Shown here in pieces: positions 32,900-41,129 of a DNA stretch of 64,000 bases. Numbering within the stretch: the first letter of the stretch is position 1; every line of letters starts with the position of its first letter. A program made the position numbers and the translations under genes. The stretch comes from Rhizobium sp. LC145 (GTDB lineage: Bacteria > Pseudomonadota > Alphaproteobacteria > Rhizobiales > Rhizobiaceae): assembly GCF_001005825.1 (NCBI RefSeq), contig NZ_LBHV01000004.1:558001-622000 (forward strand), written 5' to 3'. The notes beneath the pieces were generated by a model. The model saw only the letters and a program-made list of their open reading frames with translations. It did no database searches and was not told where the DNA came from.

Positions 32900-32924
32900 A
32901 ACCGTTCAGGCGAGGCTTCGTTCC
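32900..32924 (-). promoter_or_regulatory. EcfG (RpoE2)-type promoter of the 96-residue protein gene
   Basis: Minus-strand GGAAC (32924-32920), 17 nt, GTT (32902-32900). Most of it lies inside the 3' end of the upstream flavin oxidoreductase gene. Confidence 0.7.
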
Positions 32925-33889
32925 GAAAGTTCGGGCAGCACTTTTTCACCGAAGATCTCGATGAACTCGCGCTGATTGCGCCCGACATTGTGGAGGTAGA
33001 TTTCCGAAAACCCCATCTCCAGATCCCGGCCCAGCCAGTCCAGATGGTGGGAGGGATCCGCGGATATGCGCACATGCTCGTCCATATCCTCGGGCCGCAC
33101 CTGCACGCAGGCGGCGTCGAACTCCTCCGGCAGCCTCAGGGTTTCGGCGACGGCCGCGCTGACCGCGTTGCTGCGCCATTGATCGAAGGCGTTCTCCCTC
33201 GCTTCGCCGTCTGTCGCGGCCCAGGAGAGATGAACCTGCAGATAGACCGGCTTGTCCTCCCCTCCTCCCCGCTGAAAGGCTTCGATGATTTTCGTGAGAT
33301 TTTCACGCGGCTGGTTGACGGTGATCAATCCATCCGCCCAGGAGCCGGCCCATTCCGCCGTTTCCGGCGAGAGCGCTCCCGCAACCAGCTTGGGCGGCGT
33401 CTTCGCAAGCGTATGGAGTTTCGCCTCGTCCACCTTGATCGGATGATCCCGGCTGATCGTCTCGCCCGAAAACAGCGCCCGGATAATCTCCGCGCCGGCC
33501 AGCAGCCGCTCGTTCCTTTCCCCTTTCGAAGGCCAGCGCTCGCCGGTGATGTGCTCGTTCAGCGCCTGCCCGCTGCCGAGCGCCATCCAGGGTAACCGGC
33601 CAGGAAACATCTCGCCGATCGTCGCCGCAGCCTGCGCCGTCAGCGCCGGATGATAGCGCCAGCCGGAAGGCACGGTGATCAGCCCGAAGGGAATGCGCTT
33701 CGTCGCCTGCATCGCGGCGCCGAGAAAGGCCCAGACGAAGCCGGATTGTCCCTGCCGCAGGCTCCAGGGCGCGAAATGATCGGACGACATCACCGCGGAA
33801 AACCCCGCCGCTTCCGCGAGCTTCACATAGCCGATAAGCTCGCTCGGCGAAAATTGCTCATGGGAGGCGTGATAGCCGATATGCGCCAT
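32906..33889 (-). CDS. LLM-class flavin-dependent oxidoreductase (non-F420 type)
   Basis: The 327-residue TIM-barrel protein has MSSDHFAPW, FGLITVPSGWRYHPALTAQAAA and LPWMALGSGQALNEHI, matching luciferase-like monooxygenases of the F420-dependent dehydrogenase subfamily that occur in bacteria lacking F420. Flavin is the likely cofactor and the substrate is unknown. The ATG at 33889 is 3 nt after the stop of the GH13 gene, so the two are co-transcribed. Its 3' end carries a promoter for the next gene. Confidence 0.8.
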   Translation of the reverse strand: MAHIGYHASHEQFSPSELIGYVKLAEAAGFSAVMSSDHFAPWSLRQGQSGFVWAFLGAAMQATKRIPFGLITVPSGWRYHPALTAQAAATIGEMFPGRLPWMALGSGQALNEHITGERWPSKGERNERLLAGAEIIRALFSGETISRDHPIKVDEAKLHTLAKTPPKLVAGALSPETAEWAGSWADGLITVNQPRENLTKIIEAFQRGGGEDKPVYLQVHLSWAATDGEARENAFDQWRSNAVSAAVAETLRLPEEFDAACVQVRPEDMDEHVRISADPSHHLDWLGRDLEMGFSEIYLHNVGRNQREFIEIFGEKVLPELSERSLA

Positions 33890-33892
33890 CGC

Positions 33893-35530
33893 TCACTCCC
33901 TCTCCGAACTCAGCCAGAGATATTGATAGGGCTTGAGCTTGAGGCGCAGCCGGGGCGAGGCCTTGTATTCGGACTTGTCGATCAGATCGGTGAATGCTTC
34001 CGCCTCCATGCCGCCGAGATGGATTTCGGCTTCCACGACCCGGCCGGCGAGATTGTGGACGATGAGCAGCAAATTGCCTGCATCCTCGAAGCCATGGACC
34101 AGGAGGGCCGGATTGCTTGCGCCGAGCCTGACGGGCCGCCCCTTGACGAAGAGCGGCTGGGCGCGCCTCAGCACGATCAATCGCTTGACGGTGTTGAGAA
34201 GCGATTGGGGATCTTTCTGCTGCTCCTCGACATTGATCTTCTTGTAGGAGAAATGCCCGTTGTCGACCGGCTTCACCTTCAGCTTGCCTGTCGGCGCATT
34301 CGAGAAACCGGCATTCCGCCGCGCCGACCACTGCATCGGTATGCGCACCGCTGTTCGGCCGGGTTGGTTGAGGTCCTCCCCTATGCCGATCTCGTCGCCA
34401 TAGACGATCAGCGGCGGCCCGCGGAGCGAGAAGATGATGCTGAGCGCCAGTTCGATCCGCCGCTGGTCGCCGTCCAGCATGGGCGCCAGCCTGCGGCGCA
34501 CGCCGCGGTCGAATACCTGCATTTCCTTGTCCGGCGCGAAGGCGTTGAACACCGCCTCCTTCAATTCCGGCGGCACGCGCGAGAAATCGAGTTCATCGAG
34601 ATTGCGCAGGAAATTGGCCCAGCCGCAGCCGGCCGGCGGTTCGGGCAACAGGCTTATGGCATGATTGATGGGCCCGGCATCTTCCTTCGCGAGCCCCGCA
34701 AAGATGTAGCAGGCGAGCATGAAATTGAAGAGGAGATGCAGCTGGTCGCCCTCGCCGAAATACCGGCCCGTCTCTTCCGGAGGCATGTTGACCTCGCCAA
34801 TCAGCACCCCCGTCGGACGGCGCGCCCTCAGATAGCTTGCAAGCTCCATCAGGATGCCGTGCGGATCGCGCGGATTGGCGTGCTCCAGCCCCTTGTCGGC
34901 AATGATGAGCGGCGCGGCATCGAGCCGGAAGCCGCTGATGCCGAAGGCCAGCCAGTAGTCGACGATCCGCAGGATTTCCTGCCGCACTTCCGGATTGGCG
35001 AAATTCAGCTCCGGCTGGAAATCGTAGAAATTGTGGAAGTAATAGGCCCGAGCCACCTCGTCATAGGTCCAGAGGCTGTCCACCTCTCCGGGGAAGATCG
35101 ATTTGGCTCCCGCGGCTACCGGCGGCGGATCGGGGCTCCAGACATAATAGTCGCGATAGCGGCAATGATTGTCGCGGCGCGCCGCCTGGAACCACGGATG
35201 CTCGTTGGAGGTGTGGTTCGCCACGAGATCCATGATGACCCGTATGCCGTGTTCGCCCGCGCTGTGCAGGAAATTGAGGAAGTCGTCGAAGGTTCCGACA
35301 TCCGGATTGATGGAATAGAAATCGCTGACGTCGTAGCCGTTGTCCCTGTCCGGGCTGCGGTAGAAGGGTAGCAGCCAGATGCAGGTGATGCCGAGGTCGG
35401 CGAGATAGGGCAGCTTCTCCGCAAGGCCGATGAAATCGCCGATGCCGTCGCCGTTTCCGTCCGCGAATTTCTCGACATCGATGCCGTAGATGACGGCTTC
35501 ATTGTACCAGGACAGGGTGGGTGTCGTCAT
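33893..35530 (-). CDS. GH13 alpha-amylase-family protein (trehalose synthase/isomaltulose synthase-like)
   Basis: The 545-residue GH13 enzyme has region I DLVANHTS, catalytic nucleophile Asp204 in GFRLDAAP, acid/base Glu246 in GEVN and the transition-state Asp312 in RNLDELD. In most GH13 enzymes region IV reads NHD; here the His is Leu311. The start YNEAVIYGIDVEKFADGNGDGIGD and the overall pattern resemble trehalose synthase (TreS) and related transglycosidases, but the TreS maltokinase domain is absent. It is co-transcribed with the flavin oxidoreductase. Substrate specificity is uncertain. Confidence 0.82.
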   Translation of the reverse strand: MTTPTLSWYNEAVIYGIDVEKFADGNGDGIGDFIGLAEKLPYLADLGITCIWLLPFYRSPDRDNGYDVSDFYSINPDVGTFDDFLNFLHSAGEHGIRVIMDLVANHTSNEHPWFQAARRDNHCRYRDYYVWSPDPPPVAAGAKSIFPGEVDSLWTYDEVARAYYFHNFYDFQPELNFANPEVRQEILRIVDYWLAFGISGFRLDAAPLIIADKGLEHANPRDPHGILMELASYLRARRPTGVLIGEVNMPPEETGRYFGEGDQLHLLFNFMLACYIFAGLAKEDAGPINHAISLLPEPPAGCGWANFLRNLDELDFSRVPPELKEAVFNAFAPDKEMQVFDRGVRRRLAPMLDGDQRRIELALSIIFSLRGPPLIVYGDEIGIGEDLNQPGRTAVRIPMQWSARRNAGFSNAPTGKLKVKPVDNGHFSYKKINVEEQQKDPQSLLNTVKRLIVLRRAQPLFVKGRPVRLGASNPALLVHGFEDAGNLLLIVHNLAGRVVEAEIHLGGMEAEAFTDLIDKSEYKASPRLRLKLKPYQYLWLSSERE

Positions 35531-35611
35531 GAACGGCCTCTGCTCGGTTTACCGGGATGCAAGGCCGTAAAGTGCTGGAGGGGGAAGAAAGTTCCCGAAA
35601 GGAACCGCGGC

Positions 35612-36862
35612 TTATCTGCGTTTCGCCGCCGTTTCGGCCTCCGGCATTTCCCAGCCGAAGACGCTGCGGCCGCCCCATTCGTGCGAATGGCGAAACTCGC
35701 CGGCCACGATTTCCTTGAGGTCGAGACCGGTGACATATTTCTCGGTGAGACGGGCTTGGTCGTCCAGCCGCTTCAGCGCCTGAAGCTCTTCCTCGCGGCC
35801 GAGCCTGCCCTTGCGGACTGCGGATTTCATCACGCCGATCGTCTCGTCATAGACCTTGAGCGGAACCGGGAAAGGGTGCCGGTCCTTGCCGCCATGGGCG
35901 AGCGAGAAGCGCGCGGGATCGGAAAAGCGGCAGGGCGCCCCGTGTACCACCTCAGCCACCATGGCGAGTGCCTTGACGGTGCGGGCGCCGACACCCGGAG
36001 TGAGCAGCAGATGTTCGAAATCCTGCGGGCCGCGATCGGCCGCGGCGGCGAGCGTGCCATGCAGCCGCTTCATGTTCACATCCTTCTCCCGCACGTCGTG
36101 GTGCTCCGGCATGACGAGATGCGGCAGCATGGGCTGCGCCGCAGCCTTTCGCTTCGGCTCCAGTGCGACGATCTCGCGAACGATCCGGTCCGGTCCAAGC
36201 GAGGAAAGCAGGTCCAGCTGACCCATGCGGGAAGCCTCGGCCCTGTGATCGGCAAGATTGACGATCTCGCCCTGCTGGCGACCCTCGATCGCAGCGTGCG
36301 GTGAATCAACGAAGCTCGTGATCCCTTCCGAAAGCCAATGGTAGCGACGCGCCTGGCGCTTGTCTCCGTTCATGCCCTGCTGCACCACCACCCACTTGCC
36401 GTCATCGGTGACAATGAAGCCGTGCAGGTAGAGATCGAAACCATCCTGCACCGCTGCGCTATCGACCTTGGCAACCAGCCGGCTTGCGGTGGCAAGTTCC
36501 TCTCCGTCGATGCCGACGCGCTCGCCGATCGTCACGAGTTCGCCCGGCGTCTTGCGGGAATGCTGTCCGCGTCCGCCGCAGACATGTATGCCGAGTTCGC
36601 CTGAAAGTGGCGTGAGCCCCCGCTTGAGCGCTCCGATGACGCTGGTGGTGATGCCTGACGAATGCCAGTCCATGCCCATCACGCAGCCGAAGGATTGGAA
36701 CCAGAAGGGATGCGCAAGCCGCCGGAGGAATTCGTCGCGGCCGTAGTGCTGGATGATGGCTTCGGCAATGAGCGCGCCAAGGCTCGTCATGCGCTCGCCG
36801 AGCCACCGGGGAACCCGGCCGCCGTGAAGCGGAAGATCGGCGCTGCCTGCTCTCTGGACCAT
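35612..36862 (-). CDS. DUF763 domain protein
   Basis: The 416-residue protein matches the DUF763 family known mainly from Archaea and scattered bacteria: RAGSADLPLHGGRVPRWL, FWFQSFGCVMGMDWHSSG, GIHVCGGRGQHSRKTPGEL and LGPDRIVREIVALEPK. A helix-hairpin-helix-like segment, LTPGVGARTVKALAMVAEV, suggests DNA or nucleic-acid contact. The function is unknown. No operon partner is certain: 81 nt separate it from the GH13 gene downstream and 26 nt from the aminotransferase stop upstream. Confidence 0.7.
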   Translation of the reverse strand: MVQRAGSADLPLHGGRVPRWLGERMTSLGALIAEAIIQHYGRDEFLRRLAHPFWFQSFGCVMGMDWHSSGITTSVIGALKRGLTPLSGELGIHVCGGRGQHSRKTPGELVTIGERVGIDGEELATASRLVAKVDSAAVQDGFDLYLHGFIVTDDGKWVVVQQGMNGDKRQARRYHWLSEGITSFVDSPHAAIEGRQQGEIVNLADHRAEASRMGQLDLLSSLGPDRIVREIVALEPKRKAAAQPMLPHLVMPEHHDVREKDVNMKRLHGTLAAAADRGPQDFEHLLLTPGVGARTVKALAMVAEVVHGAPCRFSDPARFSLAHGGKDRHPFPVPLKVYDETIGVMKSAVRKGRLGREEELQALKRLDDQARLTEKYVTGLDLKEIVAGEFRHSHEWGGRSVFGWEMPEAETAAKRR

Positions 36863-36888
36863 GGCCGCTTATATCGCGGCCAGCAGCA

Positions 36889-38058
36889 TCAGGACAGGGA
36901 AAAGTTCTTCAAACGTTCTTCCAACCGCCCGATCGTCGCCACATCCGCATTGGCGAAGGCGCAACGCAGGTAATCCTGCTGGCTTTCGCCGAAATAGGCA
37001 CCGGGGATCGAGATGATGCCGGCCTGCTTCGCAAGCTTCTCCGCCACTTCCGCGGAGCCGACGCCGTGGAAGGGATGCCGCACGAAGGCGAAATAGGCAC
37101 CGATCGCACCGATCTTCCACTCCGGAACTGCTTGCATCACCGCCTTCAGGGCTTCGGCGCGGCGGCCGATCTCCTGGCGGTTTTCCTCGCGCCAACCGCC
37201 AAGCAGCGGCAGCGCCTCGGCGACGGCAGCCTGGGCCGCGCGCGGCGCGCAGATCTGCAGATTGTCCATGATCTTGGCGATCTGCTCGATCACTTTTGCT
37301 CCGGCCGTAATTGCACCGAGCCGATGGCCGGGAATGCAGAAGGATTTCGAGAAACTGTAGAGGCCGATCAGCGTCTCATCCCAGCCGTCGAGCCCGAGCA
37401 ATCCATGCGGAGCCTTGCCGGCCTCGGGCATGAAGTCCCTGTAGGTCTCGTCGAGGATCAGCCAGATTCCCCTTTCCCGGCAGAGCTTGAAGATCGCTTC
37501 GAGCAGGGAAGGAGGATAGATGGCACCGGTCGGATTGTTCGGGGAAACCAGCGCCAGCGCCCGCACGTCGCCGGTGATCGCCTTTTCGAGATCGACCAGA
37601 TCGGGCAGGAAACCGTTTTCGGCCCGGCAAGGAACGAACCGCGTCTTCACCCCCATCATGGCGAGCGTCGTCTCGTGGTTGAAATAGAAGGGCTCGATCA
37701 TCAGAACCGTCTGGCCGGGTCCCGCAACCGTCATGGCCGCGCAGACGAAGGCCTGATTGCAGCCGGAGGTGATGTGGATGTTTTCCGCTTCCACGCGAGC
37801 GTAGACATCCGAGACATGCTCCGCATAGGCTTGGCGAAGCGACATTTCCCCTTCGATCGGCCCGTAACCTGTGAAAGCCGCGGAAGAGGCCGTCTCGCCC
37901 AAGAGACGCAGCATATCCGGATGCGCCGGATAGCCCGGCACCGCCTGCGAAAGGTCGATGAGCGGCCCCTTGGAGCCGTCATAGGCACGCCCCCAGGCGA
38001 AGACGGAGGGAACGGGCGGCGGGCTCAGCTTTTCGACGAGGGCATTGAAGGCGGGCAT
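36889..38058 (-). CDS. Class I/II aminotransferase
   Basis: The 389-residue PLP enzyme has TSGCNQAF, LVSPNNPTGAIYPPSLLE, LILDETYRDFMP and the Schiff-base Lys in YSFSKSFCIPGHRLG, with the substrate Arg in YLRCAFAN. It resembles aspartate/alanine-type transaminases, with GPLIDLSQAVPGYPAHPDML near the start. An in-frame GTG at 38091 is an alternative start next to AAGAAGG. The substrate is not predictable. Divergent from the molybdoenzyme gene. Confidence 0.85.
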   Translation of the reverse strand: MPAFNALVEKLSPPPVPSVFAWGRAYDGSKGPLIDLSQAVPGYPAHPDMLRLLGETASSAAFTGYGPIEGEMSLRQAYAEHVSDVYARVEAENIHITSGCNQAFVCAAMTVAGPGQTVLMIEPFYFNHETTLAMMGVKTRFVPCRAENGFLPDLVDLEKAITGDVRALALVSPNNPTGAIYPPSLLEAIFKLCRERGIWLILDETYRDFMPEAGKAPHGLLGLDGWDETLIGLYSFSKSFCIPGHRLGAITAGAKVIEQIAKIMDNLQICAPRAAQAAVAEALPLLGGWREENRQEIGRRAEALKAVMQAVPEWKIGAIGAYFAFVRHPFHGVGSAEVAEKLAKQAGIISIPGAYFGESQQDYLRCAFANADVATIGRLEERLKNFSLS

Positions 38059-38132
38059 CGGTATTTCCAAAGGGGCGATTGATTTCACCACCTTCTTTAC
38101 CAGATTATCGCCGGACGCAAGGAGAACCGGAC

Positions 38133-38795
38133 ATGGCCGACGACCTTCAACCGCCAGATTCCAAGCTCACCATCACTAAGCGAAAATGGGCTGAACAGGG
38201 AAAGTTCCTGACCGGCCGCATCTCCCGCCCGGAAACCGAACGCCTGCCGCCCGGCCAGCACCTGGTGAAGAACTGGCCCGTCCTCGATCTCGGCCAGCAG
38301 CCGCAGGTCACGACCTCACAGTGGCGGCTCGACGTTCGCGGCCTCGTCAACCATCCCCGGACCTTCGACTGGGTAACCCTTCAGGCTCTACCGCAAAGCG
38401 AGATGCGCTCCGATATCCATTGCGTGACGACCTGGTCGCGCTACGACAACCACTGGAAGGGCATTTCCACGCATGATTTCCTGGACGCGGTCGATCCGAA
38501 GGACGAGGCGGTTGCCGTGATGTTGACGAGCTACGACGGCTATACCACCAATCTGCTGCTTTCCGACTTCGCCTCCCCCGACGCGATCCTCGTTACCGAA
38601 TGGGAAGGCCAGCCTCTGACGCGGGAGCATGGAGGGCCGGTGCGCCTCGTCTTGCCGCATCTCTATTTCTGGAAGAGCGCCAAATGGCTGCACCGGATCG
38701 AGTTCCTCGACCGGGACCGCGCCGGCTTCTGGGAAAGCAATGGCTACCATATGCGGGGCGAGCCCTGGGCCGAGGAACGCTATTCGGGCGATTGA
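38133..38795 (+). CDS. Sulfite oxidase-fold molybdopterin oxidoreductase, cytoplasmic type
   Basis: The 220-residue protein has the SUOX Mo-cofactor domain with the molybdenum-ligating Cys97 in IHCVTTWSRYDNHW and the downstream GGPVRLVLPHLYFWKSAKW. It lacks a Tat signal and the dimerisation domain, so it belongs to the short single-domain group of unknown substrate. The ATG at 38133 has AAGGAG 8 nt away and was preferred over the upstream in-frame start. It is convergent with a second molybdoenzyme operon across a perfect hairpin. Confidence 0.82.
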   Translation: MADDLQPPDSKLTITKRKWAEQGKFLTGRISRPETERLPPGQHLVKNWPVLDLGQQPQVTTSQWRLDVRGLVNHPRTFDWVTLQALPQSEMRSDIHCVTTWSRYDNHWKGISTHDFLDAVDPKDEAVAVMLTSYDGYTTNLLLSDFASPDAILVTEWEGQPLTREHGGPVRLVLPHLYFWKSAKWLHRIEFLDRDRAGFWESNGYHMRGEPWAEERYSGD

Positions 38796-38800
38796 TTTAA

Positions 38801-38830
38801 GCCCTCACCCCGCTTGGACGGGGTGAGGGC
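38801..38830. terminator. Bidirectional hairpin between two molybdoenzyme loci
   Basis: A perfect 12-bp stem GCCCTCACCCCG and its complement with a 6-nt loop lies between the convergent SUOX-like and aldehyde oxidoreductase genes. The GCCCTCAC ends resemble those of the RIME-type element at 2487, so it may be a reduced copy. Confidence 0.75.
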
Positions 38831-38834
38831 TATC

Positions 38835-41129
38835 TCAGATCAACTTATCAAGCGTGATCGGCAGATCGCGGACCCGCTTGCCGGTCGCGTGGAACACGGC
38901 ATTGGCGATCGCCGGCGCGACGCCGACGATGCCCACCTCGCCCACGCCCTTGCCACCCAGCACCGAGGCATTGAGATCGGGGATACCGACTGAGATGACC
39001 TCGATATGCGGCACATCGGCATTGGTCGCCACGAGGTAATCCCCGAGATTGTTGTTGATGACCCGCCCATTGCGGCCATCGACCAATCCCTCCTCCAGCA
39101 AGGCCTGCCCGATACCCATGATAATGCCGCCGCGCCACTGGCTTTCGGCGAGCTTCGGATTGTAGATCCGGCCGCAATCGAAAGCGGAAACGATGCGCGA
39201 GACACGGATCGTGCCGAAGTCCTCGTCGACCCTCACCTCGACGAAATGCGCACACCAGCTATACATCGAATAGTCGCCGGCGGTCGGCCCCTGGATGGCC
39301 GTCATGGTCGTCCAGGCGCGCTTGTGTCCCTCCGGCCCCTGATCCGCTTCCGGAAGCGTGTTGCGGCGGGTCTCGATCAGATCGCGTCCCGTAGCGGACA
39401 TCAATTCCGCCACCGTAAGCGACGGTCCATCGCCGCGAGGCACGGCAATCCGACCATCGGTGACAGTCAAGGTGTTGGCGCCCGTATCGCGGAAGGGCGA
39501 ATTGGCATCGTTGAGGGCAAGCCCGATCAGCTCTTCCCGCGCCGCCGTCGCCGCCTTGTGTACAGCGCCGGTGATCGCGCCCGCCAGCATCGAGCCGCCC
39601 GCCACGGTCGCGCCCGGCAGCGACGAGTCGCCGAGCCGGACATCGATTTGTCCAACCGGAACGCCGAGCGCTTCGGCAGCCGTCTGGGCAAGGATCGTAT
39701 AGGTCCCCTGCCCCATGTCGATTGCGCCGCTGACCACTTCCACCGTGCCGTCCGAGAGAAGGCGGATCATCGCCTCGCTCGCTGCCCGCAGCACCGGAAA
39801 TGTGCCGCAGCCGACGCCCCAGCCGATAAGTTGGCGGCCGTCCCGCATGGAGCGCGGCTCGAAGCTTCGCTTCGCCCAACCGAAGGCTTCGGAACCCGCC
39901 GCAAGCGCTTCGCGCATCTGGCGGGTAGACCAGGGCTTGCCCGATTGGGGGTCGTGTTCGGCATAGTTCCTGAGCCTGATCTCGACAGGATCGACACCAG
40001 CCGCGTAGGCGAGTTCATCCATCGCGCATTCCAGCCCGAAAGCGCTAGGGTTCTTCCCAGGAGCACGCAAGGCACCCGGCATCACGGTATTGGCCGGCAC
40101 CAGCCGGTGCTCGGAACTGAAATTCGGCACCGCATACATGAGAGGTGTGGCGGCGCTCGTCTGCTCCGGAAAATCGGCATAGGTGGACGTCTCGCTGGCT
40201 CCGCGATGCACGATCGCCTGCAGGATGCCGTCGGAATTTGCGCCGAGTTCCAGAGTCTGGCGCGTCGCCGCTCTTCCGCCATAGGAGGTAAAGTTCTGCG
40301 GCCGTGTGACAGCGAGCTTCACCGGTCGGCCGAGCCTGCGGGCCACCGCCGCTGCGACAGCTCCATAGGCGTAAACGGCTGCCTTGGAACCGAAGCCCCC
40401 GCCGATGAAGGGCGATAGGAGGCGCACGTTTTCGTCCGGCAAGCCGAAGAGTTCCGCATAGGAACGCGCCATGCCGTGCGTCCATTGGCTCGGCTCCCAG
40501 ATCGTCAGCCGGTCGCCGTCCCATCTGGCCGTCAGCCCATGCGGCTCGATCGGCACGTGATATTCACGCGGCGTGCTGTATTCCGCCTCGATGCGCAACG
40601 GCGATGCCGCGAGCGCCTCTTCGGCATCGCCCCAGGCAATATTGAACTGGTCGACCAGCTTGCCCTCCCCGGCATTCGGAGAGTCCATGCTGGCAACGGC
40701 GGTCGTCTCCTCATAGGTGACCTCGACCAGCCGTGCCGCTTCGGTCGCCTGCTCGAGCGTCTCGGCAATAACGGCGGCGATGGCCTGGCCGTTGAAGGCG
40801 ACTTCACGCGGAAGCGGATGATAGGGCTGATCGTCGGGGCGATTGCCATACCAGTCGGAGGCGACCTTCAGCTCCAGATCGGTTTCGGGCGTAACGACCA
40901 GAAGTGTGCCGGGCGCCGCCTCTGCCTTCGTCGTATCGACCTTAACCACCCGGCCGGCCGCGATCGTGCTTTGCACCAGCACGGCATAGGCGAGCCCCTC
41001 GACGGGATGCTCCAGCGCATAGGTCGCGCCGCCCGTGATCTTCAGCTTGCCGTCGAGGCGCGAAAAGCGTCCACCGAGCGCGCCATCGGAGGCATCGCCC
41101 TGTTTGGTGCGGGTTTCCATGATGGTCAT
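38835..41129 (-). CDS. Aldehyde oxidoreductase molybdenum-binding subunit (PaoC-like)
   Basis: The 764-residue large subunit of a xanthine-oxidase-family enzyme binds molybdopterin-cytosine dinucleotide. Landmarks are FIGGGFGSKA, ALRAPGKNPSAFGLECAMDELA, GAIDMGQGTYTILAQ and the catalytic Glu in GKGVGEVGIVG near the end. Length and partners match the periplasmic aldehyde oxidase PaoABC (YagTSR) of E. coli. GGAGG lies 6 nt before the ATG at 41129, which overlaps the stop of the FAD subunit by 4 nt. Oxidation of aromatic or other aldehydes to acids is expected. Confidence 0.9.
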   Translation of the reverse strand: MTIMETRTKQGDASDGALGGRFSRLDGKLKITGGATYALEHPVEGLAYAVLVQSTIAAGRVVKVDTTKAEAAPGTLLVVTPETDLELKVASDWYGNRPDDQPYHPLPREVAFNGQAIAAVIAETLEQATEAARLVEVTYEETTAVASMDSPNAGEGKLVDQFNIAWGDAEEALAASPLRIEAEYSTPREYHVPIEPHGLTARWDGDRLTIWEPSQWTHGMARSYAELFGLPDENVRLLSPFIGGGFGSKAAVYAYGAVAAAVARRLGRPVKLAVTRPQNFTSYGGRAATRQTLELGANSDGILQAIVHRGASETSTYADFPEQTSAATPLMYAVPNFSSEHRLVPANTVMPGALRAPGKNPSAFGLECAMDELAYAAGVDPVEIRLRNYAEHDPQSGKPWSTRQMREALAAGSEAFGWAKRSFEPRSMRDGRQLIGWGVGCGTFPVLRAASEAMIRLLSDGTVEVVSGAIDMGQGTYTILAQTAAEALGVPVGQIDVRLGDSSLPGATVAGGSMLAGAITGAVHKAATAAREELIGLALNDANSPFRDTGANTLTVTDGRIAVPRGDGPSLTVAELMSATGRDLIETRRNTLPEADQGPEGHKRAWTTMTAIQGPTAGDYSMYSWCAHFVEVRVDEDFGTIRVSRIVSAFDCGRIYNPKLAESQWRGGIIMGIGQALLEEGLVDGRNGRVINNNLGDYLVATNADVPHIEVISVGIPDLNASVLGGKGVGEVGIVGVAPAIANAVFHATGKRVRDLPITLDKLI

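Noticed and set aside
33650..35371. 573-codon plus-strand frame antiparallel to the GH13 gene
   Set aside because: The minus strand carries all GH13 catalytic motifs; the plus frame has none and lacks a ribosome site.
35585..35605. EcfG-type promoter before the GH13 gene, using GTTCC near 35591
   Set aside because: The partner AAC (GTT on the minus strand) is missing at 17-18 nt.
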